A DNA stretch of 64,000 bases from Azophilus sp026709365 (GTDB lineage Bacteria > Pseudomonadota > Gammaproteobacteria > Pseudomonadales > Azotimanducaceae). Below, piece after piece: positions 1 through 9,496 of this stretch. Location of the stretch: positions 1,488,001 through 1,552,000 of the forward strand of contig OZ241345.1 of NCBI GenBank assembly GCA_965200175.1. The letters run 5' to 3'. Position numbers and translations under genes: made by a program. Within the stretch, counting starts at the first letter, position 1; every line of letters starts with the position of its first letter. The notes beneath the pieces were generated by a model. The model saw only the letters and a list, made by a program, of their open reading frames with translations, made no database searches and was not told where the DNA came from.

Positions 1-269
1 TTGCCGTAGAGCTCGGCGAACATGTAGGTGAACTCGCCGCCCTTGGCGATCAGGTGGCCGTGCCCCCGGTGGGTGCTGGTGATGTAGTCCTCATCGGAAA
101 GATGCACCATGACGCCGCTGGCGACGGCCTCCTGGCCGACGTAGAGATGCAGGGCGCCGGGGATCTTGCCGTCCTCCATCATTTTGCCGGCCCGCTCCTC
201 GAAGGTGCGGATGCGCACCATGCGCCGGTGGATGTCCAGCAGGATGTCGTCGGTGATTTCGCTGCTCAA
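1..269 (-). CDS. Thiamine-diphosphate-dependent dehydrogenase E1 component alpha subunit (N-terminal part)
   Basis: The first 89 codons of a pyruvate/acetoin/2-oxoacid dehydrogenase E1-alpha-type protein; the rest lies beyond the window edge. The visible protein has the family's opening pattern: a helix with RMVRIRTFEERAG, then GALHLYVGQEAVASGV and the STHRGHGHLIAKG segment, where the histidines contact thiamine diphosphate. In known members the E1 alpha/beta tetramer decarboxylates a 2-oxo acid, or cleaves acetoin, and passes the acyl group to a lipoyl carrier. The start is read as TTG at 269 with GGGAGAG just upstream, because no in-frame ATG precedes the conserved region before a stop. The substrate cannot be told from this piece. 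Confidence 0.85.
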   Translation of the reverse strand, partial: MSSEITDDILLDIHRRMVRIRTFEERAGKMMEDGKIPGALHLYVGQEAVASGVMVHLSDEDYITSTHRGHGHLIAKGGEFTYMFAELYG

Positions 270-430
270 GGTTCTCTCCCGTCAATGCTCGTGAAGGCGC
301 GCGGCCTTGCCCCCAGACGCCAAGCCAAAATGTCGAACCTTCGACTTCCAGATTGGTATGATGAAATCGAGTCGAGGGCCGAAGCGCGTCAAGCGGCGTA
401 TTCTCTCATTTGCGGCAGCTTTTACAACGC

Positions 431-511
431 GGGCTTTGGCCCTTGAGCGCCAAAGCCCGGTTTTGAGTTTCGCTGGGGCGAAACCCGGCAAGCTCGGGAT
501 GGAGCATCCCG
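431..511. repeat. Three consecutive hairpins in a 316-base gene-free stretch
   Basis: The stretch between the divergent E1 alpha gene and the acyl-CoA ligase (270-585) holds three perfect stem-loops. They are GGGCTTTGGC/GCCAAAGCCC (431-440 with 449-458), GTTTCGC/GCGAAAC (467-473 with 478-484) and CGGGATG/CATCCCG (495-501 with 505-511). The middle stem resembles the GTTTCGC/GCGAAAC core of the dispersed repeat found elsewhere in this window. No T-tract follows, so a simple terminator is unlikely. I see no gene here. Confidence 0.6.
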
Positions 512-585
512 ATGGCGTCCTTGCGACAGATGCGCCCAAGGAGCGCGCGGACGGCATCGGCGGAAACGGGTCAAAGGGAGGAGAA

Positions 586-2112
586 GTGACGACTTTTGCG
601 CGGCAATTGGGAGAGCGGCGACCCGGCGAGGTGGCGGTTCGCGACGGGCGCAAGGCTCTGGACTGGACGCAATTGGACGATGTCCTCAATCGGGTGGCCA
701 ACGGCTTGCAGAGCTTGGATCTGGGGCCCGGCCGCCGGATCGCCGTTTTTGCCGAAAACGCCGTCGAAACCGGCTTGGCCAATCTTGGCGGCCTGATCGG
801 CGGCGCCTCGGTGGTGCCGGTCAACTTCCACCTCACCGCCGATGAAGTGGCCTACATCCTCAACGACTCGGGCGCCCGCCTGCTGTTCGTCGGCCCGGAG
901 ACCGCCGAACGGGGCGTTGCCGCCGCCGCGGCGAGCGAGGTCATCAGCATTGTCGGCTGGTGCGACGAACCGGGCGTGACGTCCTGGGATGGCTGGCTCG
1001 CCGCCCAATCCGCCGAAGAGCCGCGGGGACACTTGCCGCCGCGCCCGAACCTGCTCTACACCTCCGGCACCACCGGGCGGCCCAAGGGCACCGAGCTGCC
1101 CCCAACCATGTTCGCCGGCGGCGACACGGTCACGGAGCACATCGCCAACTTGGCCGCTGCGCCGGTGGCTGAGGCTGGCACCCATCTGGTGGTCGGCCCC
1201 ATGTACCACACCGGCCCGCTGTCCGGCGCCCGTTCCCTGGCGGCGGGCGTGCCCTGTGTCATTCTGGGGCGGTTCGATGCGGAGCGGACCCTCAAGGCGA
1301 TTCAGGACCACAGGATCGGCAACACGGTGATGGTGCCCACCCACTTCGTGCGCCTGCTGGCCCTACCGGATGACGTCAAGGCCCGCTATGACGTTTCGTC
1401 GCTGATTCGGGTCGCGCACACCGGCGCCAAGTGCCCGGTGGACGTGAAGCGGGCGATGATCGAGTGGTGGGGGCCCGTGTTCACGGACGCCTACGGCGCC
1501 AGTGAGGTGGGCACCACCTGCGCCATCACCTCCGAGGAGTGGTTGGCGCATCCCGGCTCGGTGGGCAGGGCGATGCCGCCCTTCGAGGCGATGATCCTGG
1601 ACGACGACGACAACCCGCTGCCACCCAACACCGAGGGGCGCCTGTTCTTCAAGGACGCCACCGGACGCGGCGTCATCTACCACAACGACCCGGAGAAGTC
1701 CGCCGCCGCCCACGTCGCGCCCGGCGTGTTCACCTTGGGCGAGATCGCCTACATGGACGAGGACGGCTACGTCTATATCACCGACCGCTTCAGCGACATG
1801 GTGGTGTCCGGAGGCGTCAACATCTATCCCGCCGAGGCGGAGCAGGTGCTGATCGAGCACGATGCCGTCCTCGACGTGGCCTGCATCGGCATTCCCCACC
1901 CGGAAATGGGCGAGGAGCTCAAAGCCCTGGCCATCCCCCAAGACCCGAATGCCGCACCCTCCGGAGCGGCCGTGATCGCTTGGTGCCGCGAGCGCCTGTC
2001 CCACTACAAGTGCCCGCGCACCTTCGATTGGGTGGACACCTTGGACCGCAACACCATGGGCAAGATCAACAAGCGCAAGCTGCGGGCGCCGTACTGGGAA
2101 GGGCAGGGTTGA
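586..2112 (+). CDS. Acyl-CoA ligase (AMP-dependent synthetase family)
   Basis: A 508-residue member of the ANL superfamily, which activates a carboxylic acid with ATP to an acyl-AMP and then transfers it to CoA. The sequence shows the adenylate motif YTSGTTGRPKG, the later YGASEVG motif, a TGR..YHNDPEKS hinge region, SDMVVSGGVNIYPAE, and the C-terminal lysine motif NTMGKINKRKLR. Length is normal for the family. The GTG start at 586 is preferred because AAAGGGAGGAG lies 6-14 bases upstream; the frame stays open upstream but that part encodes only the hairpin region. Substrate is unknown; nearby acyl-CoA and aromatic-degradation genes suit a medium-chain or aromatic acid. Confidence 0.88.
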   Translation: MTTFARQLGERRPGEVAVRDGRKALDWTQLDDVLNRVANGLQSLDLGPGRRIAVFAENAVETGLANLGGLIGGASVVPVNFHLTADEVAYILNDSGARLLFVGPETAERGVAAAAASEVISIVGWCDEPGVTSWDGWLAAQSAEEPRGHLPPRPNLLYTSGTTGRPKGTELPPTMFAGGDTVTEHIANLAAAPVAEAGTHLVVGPMYHTGPLSGARSLAAGVPCVILGRFDAERTLKAIQDHRIGNTVMVPTHFVRLLALPDDVKARYDVSSLIRVAHTGAKCPVDVKRAMIEWWGPVFTDAYGASEVGTTCAITSEEWLAHPGSVGRAMPPFEAMILDDDDNPLPPNTEGRLFFKDATGRGVIYHNDPEKSAAAHVAPGVFTLGEIAYMDEDGYVYITDRFSDMVVSGGVNIYPAEAEQVLIEHDAVLDVACIGIPHPEMGEELKALAIPQDPNAAPSGAAVIAWCRERLSHYKCPRTFDWVDTLDRNTMGKINKRKLRAPYWEGQG

Positions 2113-2971
2113 GCTCTGGATCGCCAACATGAACTTCAACACGGCCAACAGCACTTTTCGGCAACTCATGGGCAATGGCCTGAGCTACCGGGTGCCGGCG
2201 TTCCAGCGCGACTACTCTTGGGGGCCGGACGAATGGGATGACCTGTGGCAGGACATCGTGGCATTGGCCGACGAAGGCTCGGAGCCAGCCCACTACATGG
2301 GTTACTTGGTGCTGCAGTCGGCGGACAACAGGGACTTCGAGATCATCGACGGCCAACAGCGCATGACGACCCTGAGCCTGTTGGTGCTGGCGGCCATATC
2401 GCACTTGAGGGACTTGGCGGATTCAGAAAACCAGCAAGACCCTGAAAACCGGCGCGCTGAGCAGTTGCGCGGCAGCTACATCGGCTATCTCGATCCGGTC
2501 ACCTTGGTGCCGCGTTCCAAATTAACGCTCAATCGCCACAACGACCGCTACTACCAAAGCTACCTCGTGCCGCTCGAATCCATGCCCCGGCAGGGCTTGA
2601 ACGCATCTGAGCGCTTGCTGCGCAGAGCGTTCCTCTGGTTTGGTGAACGCTTGCAATCCCACGTCGGCGGCGATGGCACCGCAGTTGCCCGATTCGTGGA
2701 CGACGTTGTGGACAAGCTGCTGTTCACCGTCATCACGGTCACGGATGAGTTGAACGCCTTTACCGTCTTCGAGACGCTCAATGCGCGTGGCGTGCGCTTG
2801 TCGTCCACCGACCTGCTGAAGAACTTCCTGTTTTCGGTGGTTGCTCGGGAAGGCGCCCATGAAACCGAAATCACAGTTCTGGAGGAGCGTTGGGAAGGCA
2901 TTATCGGACTGCTGGGCAGCGAGAGCTTCCCCGAGTTCCTGCGCACTTTTTGGAACAGTCGAAATCCCCTA

Positions 2972-4187
2972 GTGTAACGTCTCATAAAAGGATTGACTCT
3001 TTAGGGCTGTCCCGGATATGGTTGGTCCGACCCAACCATCGGGAGACCGCCATGCCCCAACCGATCCGCCCATTGCCCCTCACGCCGGAGCAGCGCCGCG
3101 CCTTGGAGGCGGTGGCTGGCCGCCCGACGGCGGCGCGAAGGGACTGCCAGAGGGCGCGCGCCGTCCTGTGCCGCGCGGACGGCCTGAGCCAGTCGCGGAC
3201 CGCCGCCGAGGTCGGCCTCAGCCGGGCCTCGGTGGTCAAGTGGGAGCGGCGCTTCCGCGAGTCCGGGACGGCGGGGCTGGCCGACGCCGGGGGCCGTGGG
3301 CGCAAGCCGAGCATCGCGCCGGAGGTTCGCGAGCGGATCATCGTCGGGGCCACGAGGCCGCCGCCGAACCGCGGGCGCTGGTCGGCGCGGAGCATGGCGA
3401 AGGCCGCCGGCGTGTCCAAGGCGACCGTGCAGCGCCTGTGGAGCGCCAACGGCATCAAGCCGCACCTGACCCGCACCTTCAAGCTGTCCGGCGACAAGGA
3501 CTTCGAGGCGAAGTTCTGGGACGTGGTCGGCCTGTACCTGAAGCCGCCGGACCGGGCGCTGGTGCTGTGCTGCGACGAGAAGAGCCAGTGCCAGGCGCTG
3601 GAGCGGTCGCAGCCCGGCTTCCCGGTGCTGCGCGGGCACAGCCGCACCCAGACCCACGACTACCGGCGCCACGGCACGGTCACGCTGTTCGCCGCCATGG
3701 CCTACCTCGACGGCAAGGTGTTCAGCCGCACCGCGGCCCGGCACACGCACCGGGAGTGGCTGGACTTCCTGCGCCAGCTGAACGGCGAGGCGCCCGAGGG
3801 CGTCAGCCTGCACCTGATCGCCGACAACTACGCCACCCACAAGCACGCCAAGGTGCGCTCCTGGATCAGGTGGCGCAACCAGCGCCACCGCAAGGCGCAC
3901 GGCATCGACCGCATCGTCATGCACTTCACCCCCACCTCCAGCTCCTGGATGAACCTGGTCGAGCGCTTCTTCCGCGACCTCACCCAGGACGTCATCCGCG
4001 ACGGCAGCTTCGCCAGCGTCGGCGATCTGGTCGCCGCCATCAACGCCCACATCGAGGAGCACAACCTCAACCCCAAGCCCTACGTCTGGCGCAAGTCCGG
4101 CCAGGAGATCCTCGCCAAGATCCAGCGCGCCCGAGAGGCGCACGAAAAGGCACAGCGAATGGTCAATGAAATTTAGAGACGTTACAC
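2972..4187 (+). mobile_element. IS630-family insertion sequence
   Basis: A 1216-bp element bounded by a perfect 12-bp terminal inverted repeat, GTGTAACGTCTC at 2972-2983 and its complement at 4176-4187. A TA target duplication lies directly outside (2970-2971 and 4188-4189), and the wider site reads CTAG on both sides, as IS630 elements prefer. It carries one transposase gene on the same strand as the interrupted DUF262 gene. Intact ends, an intact transposase and a clean target duplication indicate a recent, possibly still mobile insertion. Confidence 0.95.
3052..4176 (+). CDS. IS630-family transposase
   Basis: A 374-residue DDE transposase of the IS630/Tc1-mariner group. The N-terminus (about residues 30-75) is a helix-turn-helix with LSQSRTAAEVGLSRASVVKWE, followed by a second DNA-binding segment to about residue 140. 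The catalytic triad is read as D175 (CCDEKSQ), D258 (IADNYATHKH) and E304 (NLVERFF), with the typical PTSSSWMN before the glutamate. The ATG at 3052 begins the conserved N-terminus. The stop codon ends on the first base of the right inverted repeat, so the gene fills the element. No frameshift or lost residue is seen, so it should be functional. Confidence 0.93.
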   Translation: MPQPIRPLPLTPEQRRALEAVAGRPTAARRDCQRARAVLCRADGLSQSRTAAEVGLSRASVVKWERRFRESGTAGLADAGGRGRKPSIAPEVRERIIVGATRPPPNRGRWSARSMAKAAGVSKATVQRLWSANGIKPHLTRTFKLSGDKDFEAKFWDVVGLYLKPPDRALVLCCDEKSQCQALERSQPGFPVLRGHSRTQTHDYRRHGTVTLFAAMAYLDGKVFSRTAARHTHREWLDFLRQLNGEAPEGVSLHLIADNYATHKHAKVRSWIRWRNQRHRKAHGIDRIVMHFTPTSSSWMNLVERFFRDLTQDVIRDGSFASVGDLVAAINAHIEEHNLNPKPYVWRKSGQEILAKIQRAREAHEKAQRMVNEI

Positions 4188-5062
4188 TAGTGCGCAAGGC
4201 CGAGCTGTTCAAGACCATACGGGCCACCGTCAATGGCAGGGCAGCAGCGTTTGACTTGGTCCGGGATCTCGACCGGCAGGCCCGAGTGTACGCCCAATTG
4301 CGCAATCCCGACCCAGGCGGCTGGGCATCGGCGGAACGCGACTGTCTTTGGCAGCTTGGGTTGTTCGGGGTGCGCCAGCCGTTCGCGGTCTTGCTGGCGG
4401 CGTTTGATCGGTTTGCGGAAAGCGACCGACCGGGCTTTGCACGGTTTCTGAAGGCCATCGCGGTGGTTTCCTTCCGCTACAACCTGATCTGCCAGCGCCA
4501 AAGCAACGAGCAGGAAGCGGTGTACAACCGAATCGCTCGCCGCATTGCGAACGGGGAAATCAGCGAGCCATCCGCTGCGATTAAGGCCCTGCGGCCGGTT
4601 TATCCGGAAGACGGTCCATTCCGAACCGCGTTCGCCGAAAAAACGCTCAATGTCCGCCGCAGCCGCAAGGTGATCCGCTTCATTTTGCTCCGGCTGGAGC
4701 GAAAGCTGTCGGGCCGCGAGTTTGATTTTGAAAGCGATGCCTACAACATTGAGCGCGTTTTGCCCGAGCGCCCCGACGAAGGCTGGGAGCAGTTTGATGA
4801 ACGACATCGCGACGAATTAACCCACCGGCTGGGCAACCAGACGCTATTGGAGGCGGCACTGAATCGGGAATTGGGCAACACCGCCTACAGCGGCAAGCGC
4901 GAGGTTTACCGGCGCAGCGGACTTGCCGTCACCCGTCGGGTGGCGGAGGAGTTCGAGGCTTGGACCGTCGAGAAAATCCGCGCTCACCAGCAATGGATGG
5001 CGAGGCAGGCTACGGACGTTTGGAAGATATCCTTCCAAGCTGACTAAACGCACACATTGATC

Positions 5063-7336
5063 TCACTCCGTCAGATTGAGGGTGCGCAAGTTCGGATCGG
5101 CCTCGATCTCCGCATCGGTGAAGGGTAGGCGGATCCAGCCGCCTTGGGCGTGGATTTCCGTCAGGTCGCTGTAGTGGGACGAGTCCGGCTCCGGTGATTG
5201 GGAGTAGGTGAGCATGGCCCGCGGGTCGAGGTTGCCGTCGGCGTCCCAACTGATGACCTGGATGTAGCTGTTGCCGTGGATGATGGGCGTGTAGCCCTTC
5301 TCGCCGTTCAACTTGGTGACGATCATGCTGAACATGCCGGCGGCGCCGTCGCCGCCGGGGATTGGGATGTTGCGGCCGTTGCGCGGCGCGTACTGGATGT
5401 CGCCGAGCCGGGCGTTCAGCGGGATGTTGGCCTCGGCCAGGGTGGCGGCGGCGGTGCGCAGGGCGTCCGCCACCGCTTGGCGAACGGCGACGTTTTCGAG
5501 GTTGATGCCGCGTGGCGTGCCGACCGGATCATCGGCGTCGAACGGCACGGCCCAGAGGTCGTCGATGTGGCGGGCGAGGTTCCAGAACTCCCGCCAAACG
5601 TGGCCGCCTTGGGCATCGACGTTCATGGTTCGATCCCAAGCCGCGAGGGCCTGGCAGGCAGGGGCCAAGCCGGCATGGTCGCCGCACACCCTGAGCACGT
5701 CGTCGAGCAGCAGCTCGGCACCGTAGTGGCGGTTGTTGTCGAGCAGGGCCTGAATGTCGTCCGGGCTGATGCCGCCGTCCCGTTCGATCAATTCGCCCAG
5801 CATGTGCAGGCCCGCCCGGGTGCGCAATGAACGGGCGCTTCGCTCCGGGCCGATGACGGGCGAATAGCCTTCCAACGGGGCATTCGGGTTGCTCAGCCAG
5901 TAACTGTCGTTGGAATTGGTGACGTAGTCGGCGCGGGTCAGCCGCGGCATCTCCTCGGGCGGCAGGGCGCCCGGCACTCGGCTGCGCTCGTCTTCGCGCC
6001 ATTCGCATTCCGCACGGCTGCCGTCCAGAATGACCAGCCGCTCCGGTGCGCCCTCCAAGAACAGCCGGCAAGCGTCCAGCAAGTCGGCGTCCACGTTGGG
6101 GGTGCCGCTGATGTCCGCGTAGAAGGCGTTGCCGTGCCGGTCCGCGGCAATGGTGTTGACCCAGAACACGCCTTGGCGGCTGATGGCCGCCTCCAAGTCC
6201 GCGGTCGAAGCCGCCTTGCTCATGGCGTCGTAGGTTTCGGCGGTGACGTAGTTGTCGATCACCGCATCGCGCAGGGCGTAGGCGCGGCTGGCGGACCAAG
6301 GCAGCAGGTCGTTCTCCAGCAGGGGACCGTAGTGGGTGAGGTAAATGGTTTGCTCCTGGGTCTCGACGCCGTCCCCGGTCGCCACTTCCACTGCAACGAC
6401 CCTCGCTTCAATGTCGCGGTAGGCTCCGTCGTAGCGATACTGCAGCGGGTTGTCCGGGTTGAGCTGCAGTTGGTGGAGCGTGAAGCGCAGGGCTGTTGAG
6501 ACGGTGTGCGTCCAAGCCATGTCCTTGTTGAAGCCGATGATCACCCGGTTGGTGTTGAGCAGGCTGACGCCCATCACATCGACTTCGCCGGGAATTGTGG
6601 TGTGAATGAGGTGGAAGCGGGAGGCGCCGTGCCACGGGTAGTGGGGATTGCCCAGCAGGATCCCGCGCCCCGAGGCGCTCAATTCCGAGCCGATCGCCAC
6701 CCCGTTGCTGCCGATGCCCTCCGGCAGACGCCAGGCAATGGGGCGGCTGGCGAGGTCGTCAGCGCCGGCCTCTTCGTCTGCCGATGACTCCGGGGGCGCT
6801 GCTTGGCTGATTTCCTCGCCGAAGCGGCCCAAGCCGTAGCGTATGCCCACCCCAAGGGTCAGGCGGGTGAGGTCGTCGGCGTCGATCTCAGCAACCCAAG
6901 GCGCGCCTGCGCAGCTCGCCGGCAGCGCGTTGGCGTGGTCGCGCAGGTAGCGGTTGTAGCCGGCCACGTAGCCCTCAGCGAAGGCTTGGTCGCGGGCGCT
7001 CTGCGCTTGGTTGTACGCCGTCACCTTGTCTTGGGTGAGGATGCCCTTGTGGAAGACGTCGCTGCTGAAGTGCCCGTCTTCAGGCCCATGGTGCTTGGAC
7101 AGCTCGCCGTTGACCATGAGCACGTCGCGGGCGATCACGCAGATGGCGTCGGTGGCGGTGGCGTAGGCAAAGCCGTAGCCCAGCGAACCCCAGTCGGTCG
7201 CCTTGACATGGGGGATGCCGTAGCTGGTCCAGCGAATCCCCACGTCGTAGGTGGACTCCGGCGGCTTCTCCGCTTCCTGGTCGGGTTGGCAGGCGGCCAG
7301 CAGCAGTGTGGTCGTGACGATGGCGATTGAGCGCAT
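5063..7336 (-). CDS. Penicillin acylase family lipoprotein (Ntn hydrolase)
   Basis: A 757-residue member of the family of self-cleaving acylases that hydrolyse amide bonds in beta-lactams, N-acyl homoserine lactones and related compounds. The start at 7336 gives a lipoprotein signal (MRSIAIVTTTLLLAAC), so the protein is probably anchored in the periplasm through Cys16. The likely nucleophile, exposed by autocleavage, is Ser210 in EGIGSNGVAIG, followed by the family pattern GILLGNPHYPW and GFNKDMAWTHTVS. The combination with HLIHTTIPGEVDVMG resembles AHL- and aculeacin-acylase-like members more than classical penicillin G acylase, but the substrate is not certain. It is separated from the upstream DUF3604 gene by a 183-base spacer holding repeats. 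Confidence 0.87.
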   Translation of the reverse strand: MRSIAIVTTTLLLAACQPDQEAEKPPESTYDVGIRWTSYGIPHVKATDWGSLGYGFAYATATDAICVIARDVLMVNGELSKHHGPEDGHFSSDVFHKGILTQDKVTAYNQAQSARDQAFAEGYVAGYNRYLRDHANALPASCAGAPWVAEIDADDLTRLTLGVGIRYGLGRFGEEISQAAPPESSADEEAGADDLASRPIAWRLPEGIGSNGVAIGSELSASGRGILLGNPHYPWHGASRFHLIHTTIPGEVDVMGVSLLNTNRVIIGFNKDMAWTHTVSTALRFTLHQLQLNPDNPLQYRYDGAYRDIEARVVAVEVATGDGVETQEQTIYLTHYGPLLENDLLPWSASRAYALRDAVIDNYVTAETYDAMSKAASTADLEAAISRQGVFWVNTIAADRHGNAFYADISGTPNVDADLLDACRLFLEGAPERLVILDGSRAECEWREDERSRVPGALPPEEMPRLTRADYVTNSNDSYWLSNPNAPLEGYSPVIGPERSARSLRTRAGLHMLGELIERDGGISPDDIQALLDNNRHYGAELLLDDVLRVCGDHAGLAPACQALAAWDRTMNVDAQGGHVWREFWNLARHIDDLWAVPFDADDPVGTPRGINLENVAVRQAVADALRTAAATLAEANIPLNARLGDIQYAPRNGRNIPIPGGDGAAGMFSMIVTKLNGEKGYTPIIHGNSYIQVISWDADGNLDPRAMLTYSQSPEPDSSHYSDLTEIHAQGGWIRLPFTDAEIEADPNLRTLNLTE

Positions 7337-7434
7337 GGGATGCTTCCAATGTGTTGTTGAGGGTGCGAAGCAAGCGTTTTGCGTTGGCGTTTCCGGTTGG
7401 CAAAACGCCTGTCTATCCGGGCGGGTTTCCCGGC

Positions 7435-7493
7435 TCGAGGGCGGGACGCCCTCGCGCCGAAGCACATGACCCTTGGCGAGGGCGGGACGCCCT
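7435..7493. repeat. Dispersed repeat family 2, two copies
   Basis: Two direct copies of a short palindromic unit, core GAGGGCGGGACGCCCT, lie at 7435-7455 and 7476-7493 in the spacer between the DUF3604 gene and the acylase gene. The same core recurs at 46223-46243, 46281-46301 and 51181-51201. The dyad (GAGGGC...GCCCTC) can fold, and no T-tract follows. Upstream (about 7408-7434) the spacer also has inverted GC runs around GGGCGGGTTTCCC. Confidence 0.7.
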
Positions 7494-7519
7494 AAAGCCG
7501 AGGCAGCCCTGCGTCGAAG

Positions 7520-9496
7520 TCACGGCAAGTACCAGATCGGCGATGACCAGGCCCGGTCCTGGATGGTGGCGTGCAGGTCCTCACGCGGCGCCACGCCCGC
7601 CCGAACGGCGTCCCAAGTGGACCAGCGGCACTTGGGATTTTCCAACACGCGCACGTAGTAGAAGGCGCGCTGGCCGGGGGTGAAGGTGGGATCCTGCCAT
7701 AGCGCGGAGAGTTCCGCTGCGCCCTTGTCGTCGCTGATGGCGCAGGTGGCTAGGTCCACCGCCGCGCCGTTGTCGGGGCAGCGGTGGCTTTCGGGATCAA
7801 CCGCGCCGCCGTCGGAGCAGGCCACGTCGAAGACCCGCTCGTTGGCTTGGCCATCCGCCATCCAGCCCTTGATCACTTGCAGGCGCTGCAAGGGGGCCGT
7901 GTCGCCGTCGCGCATGGCCCAGACAAAGAATCCGGGCGCGGCTTCGCCATCGGCGATCAGGTCGCCGCCCATGGGCACTCCCGCGGCATAGGCGGCGGCG
8001 ATGACGTCCTCGGCCTCCAGCAGGGCTTCGTCGATGTCGTAGCCGGCGAAGAAGCGCACGGGAATGTGCGGTCCGCTGGTGGCGAAGGCCTCCTTGCGCC
8101 GGAAGGCGTCATAGATGGCCTCGCGGGTGTTGCTCTCCGCCCAGACCGCGGCCAGGCCGGAAGCGCCCCAGTATTGGGCGAAGGCGTTGGCGTAGGTCGG
8201 ACCGTCCCCGGCGGCCGGCTCCCCTGACGGGTCTTCGTCTGGCCCGACGGTGCCGTCGTCCCCGCCCAGGTCGAAGACGCTGGCCGCCGTTGCTCCTTCG
8301 CCTAGGGGCACGGAGCCGCGCATCTGCGGCGTGGCGTCCAGCAGGCCGGTCTTGCTCCAATAGTTGTCCTCCTCGAAGGAGCCGGCGGCATTGTGGGTGT
8401 CGGAGGAGCCGATCACGCCGAAGCGGTACGGGTTCAAGCCCTCGGCCTCCTCCATCGCCAAGCCGTTCAGCCAAGCCTCCCGCACGTAGCCGCCTTGCGG
8501 TTGGCTCGGCAAGGGGCTGGCCACCCGCACCGGCATGATCTCGAAGTCGGCCCATTCGTCGTTGGGCGAAAGCAGGGGGTGGGTGTCCGAGGTGCCCTTG
8601 ACCTGGGTGATCTCCACCAGTGGCTCGTTGCGCATGCGCTGGTCGGCGTAAGCGGCATCGATGGGTTCGCCCGCTTGGTTGGTCAGCTCGAACATCCAGC
8701 CGTCAGAGCCGTTGGAATTGTGCGGAATGGCCAAGCCTTCGAAGCCCAGGCTACGTTGGCTGTCGAGCCAGTCCCAGAGCGCCTCGGGATTGAGGGAGTC
8801 CAGCCGGCTGAACGGCATGTCGGGCGCCTCGCTGCCGCGGAAAATGACGTTGCGGTGCAGGTTCTCGAATTCCGGGCCGGAAGAGGTGTATTCGTAGCCG
8901 ATGAAGGTGGTGAACTCGCCAGGCAGATTGTTGCGCTCGGCGGATTCAATGATCTTGCTCCAGGCGCTGGCCACCACGTCCAGGTCCAGGAGGTCGTCGG
9001 GCTCCGCCAAGTTGCCGCCGATGCGGGGCAGCAGGCTGGCGAAGGCGGCGCCGAGCTCCGCCGGCGTTTGGGCGTCGCGCAGTTCGGCGGCAATCGGCCG
9101 CTGGCTGAGTTCGGTGGTCTCGTCGAACATGGCCGGCAGCATGCCCAGATAAGTGGCGTGATCAGTCACCGCTTGGAAGTCCAGTGGCTTCCTCATCTTC
9201 ATTTCAAAGCCCGCTGCGTGGTTCAGCGCGCCGCCCCTGGCGAAGGCGTAGGCGTCGTCCGGAGTGGCCCGGGTGCCGAACAGGAACGCATCGAAGGAGT
9301 AAACGGTGTGGACGTGCAGGTCGCCGAAGTAGGGATTGCGGTTGGGGTTCGATTCGATCTCAGGCGCCGCTGCCGAGGCTTCGGCTGTCTCAGGCACCGC
9401 GGGTCCGGCCGCTGCTTCGGGCCGCTCCTGCGGCTGGCCGCAAGCCGCCACAGCGCTGGCGGCGGCTAGCACAAGGGTGGCTTTCAGTGCGTTCAT
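7520..9496 (-). CDS. DUF3604 domain lipoprotein
   Basis: A 658-residue protein that begins with a lipoprotein signal (MNALKATLVLAAASAVAACG) and an Ala/Pro/Glu-rich linker. The DUF3604 domain follows, with the metal-ligand-like motif YFGDLHVHTVYSFDA, then VTDHATYLG, IPHNSN and GSSDTHN. The His/Asp pattern resembles PHP-type phosphoesterases, so a metal-dependent hydrolase on the outside of the membrane is plausible, but no reaction is established for the family. Its ATG overlaps the stop of the Rieske oxygenase gene by four bases, so the two are translationally coupled and probably act in one process. Confidence 0.88.
   Translation of the reverse strand: MNALKATLVLAAASAVAACGQPQERPEAAAGPAVPETAEASAAAPEIESNPNRNPYFGDLHVHTVYSFDAFLFGTRATPDDAYAFARGGALNHAAGFEMKMRKPLDFQAVTDHATYLGMLPAMFDETTELSQRPIAAELRDAQTPAELGAAFASLLPRIGGNLAEPDDLLDLDVVASAWSKIIESAERNNLPGEFTTFIGYEYTSSGPEFENLHRNVIFRGSEAPDMPFSRLDSLNPEALWDWLDSQRSLGFEGLAIPHNSNGSDGWMFELTNQAGEPIDAAYADQRMRNEPLVEITQVKGTSDTHPLLSPNDEWADFEIMPVRVASPLPSQPQGGYVREAWLNGLAMEEAEGLNPYRFGVIGSSDTHNAAGSFEEDNYWSKTGLLDATPQMRGSVPLGEGATAASVFDLGGDDGTVGPDEDPSGEPAAGDGPTYANAFAQYWGASGLAAVWAESNTREAIYDAFRRKEAFATSGPHIPVRFFAGYDIDEALLEAEDVIAAAYAAGVPMGGDLIADGEAAPGFFVWAMRDGDTAPLQRLQVIKGWMADGQANERVFDVACSDGGAVDPESHRCPDNGAAVDLATCAISDDKGAAELSALWQDPTFTPGQRAFYYVRVLENPKCRWSTWDAVRAGVAPREDLHATIQDRAWSSPIWYLP

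Larger units (their letters stand above)
2129..5047 (+). pseudogene. DUF262/DUF1524 (GmrSD-type) protein, disrupted by IS630
   Basis: The two halves flank an insertion sequence. Removing 2972-4187 and one TA copy rejoins them in frame (NSRNPLV followed by RKAELF) to give a 566-residue protein. The first half has the DUF262 ParB-like nucleotide-binding motifs FQRDYSWG (26-32) and IIDGQQRMT (72-80). The second half has the DUF1524 pattern THRLGNQTLLEAALNRELGN, SGKREVY, and a terminal W..I helix. GmrSD-type proteins restrict modified phage DNA. The usual IEHVLP nuclease motif reads IERVLPE, so the catalytic His appears replaced by Arg; the protein may have lost cleavage before the insertion. It starts 16 bases after the acyl-CoA ligase stop. 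As it stands only a 282-residue N-terminal fragment can be made. Confidence 0.85.

Noticed and set aside
3001..4458. A 485-codon open frame on the minus strand opposite the transposase
   Set aside because: It is a shadow frame in high-GC sequence; the plus-strand frame has the DDE triad, a start and ends flush with the terminal repeat.
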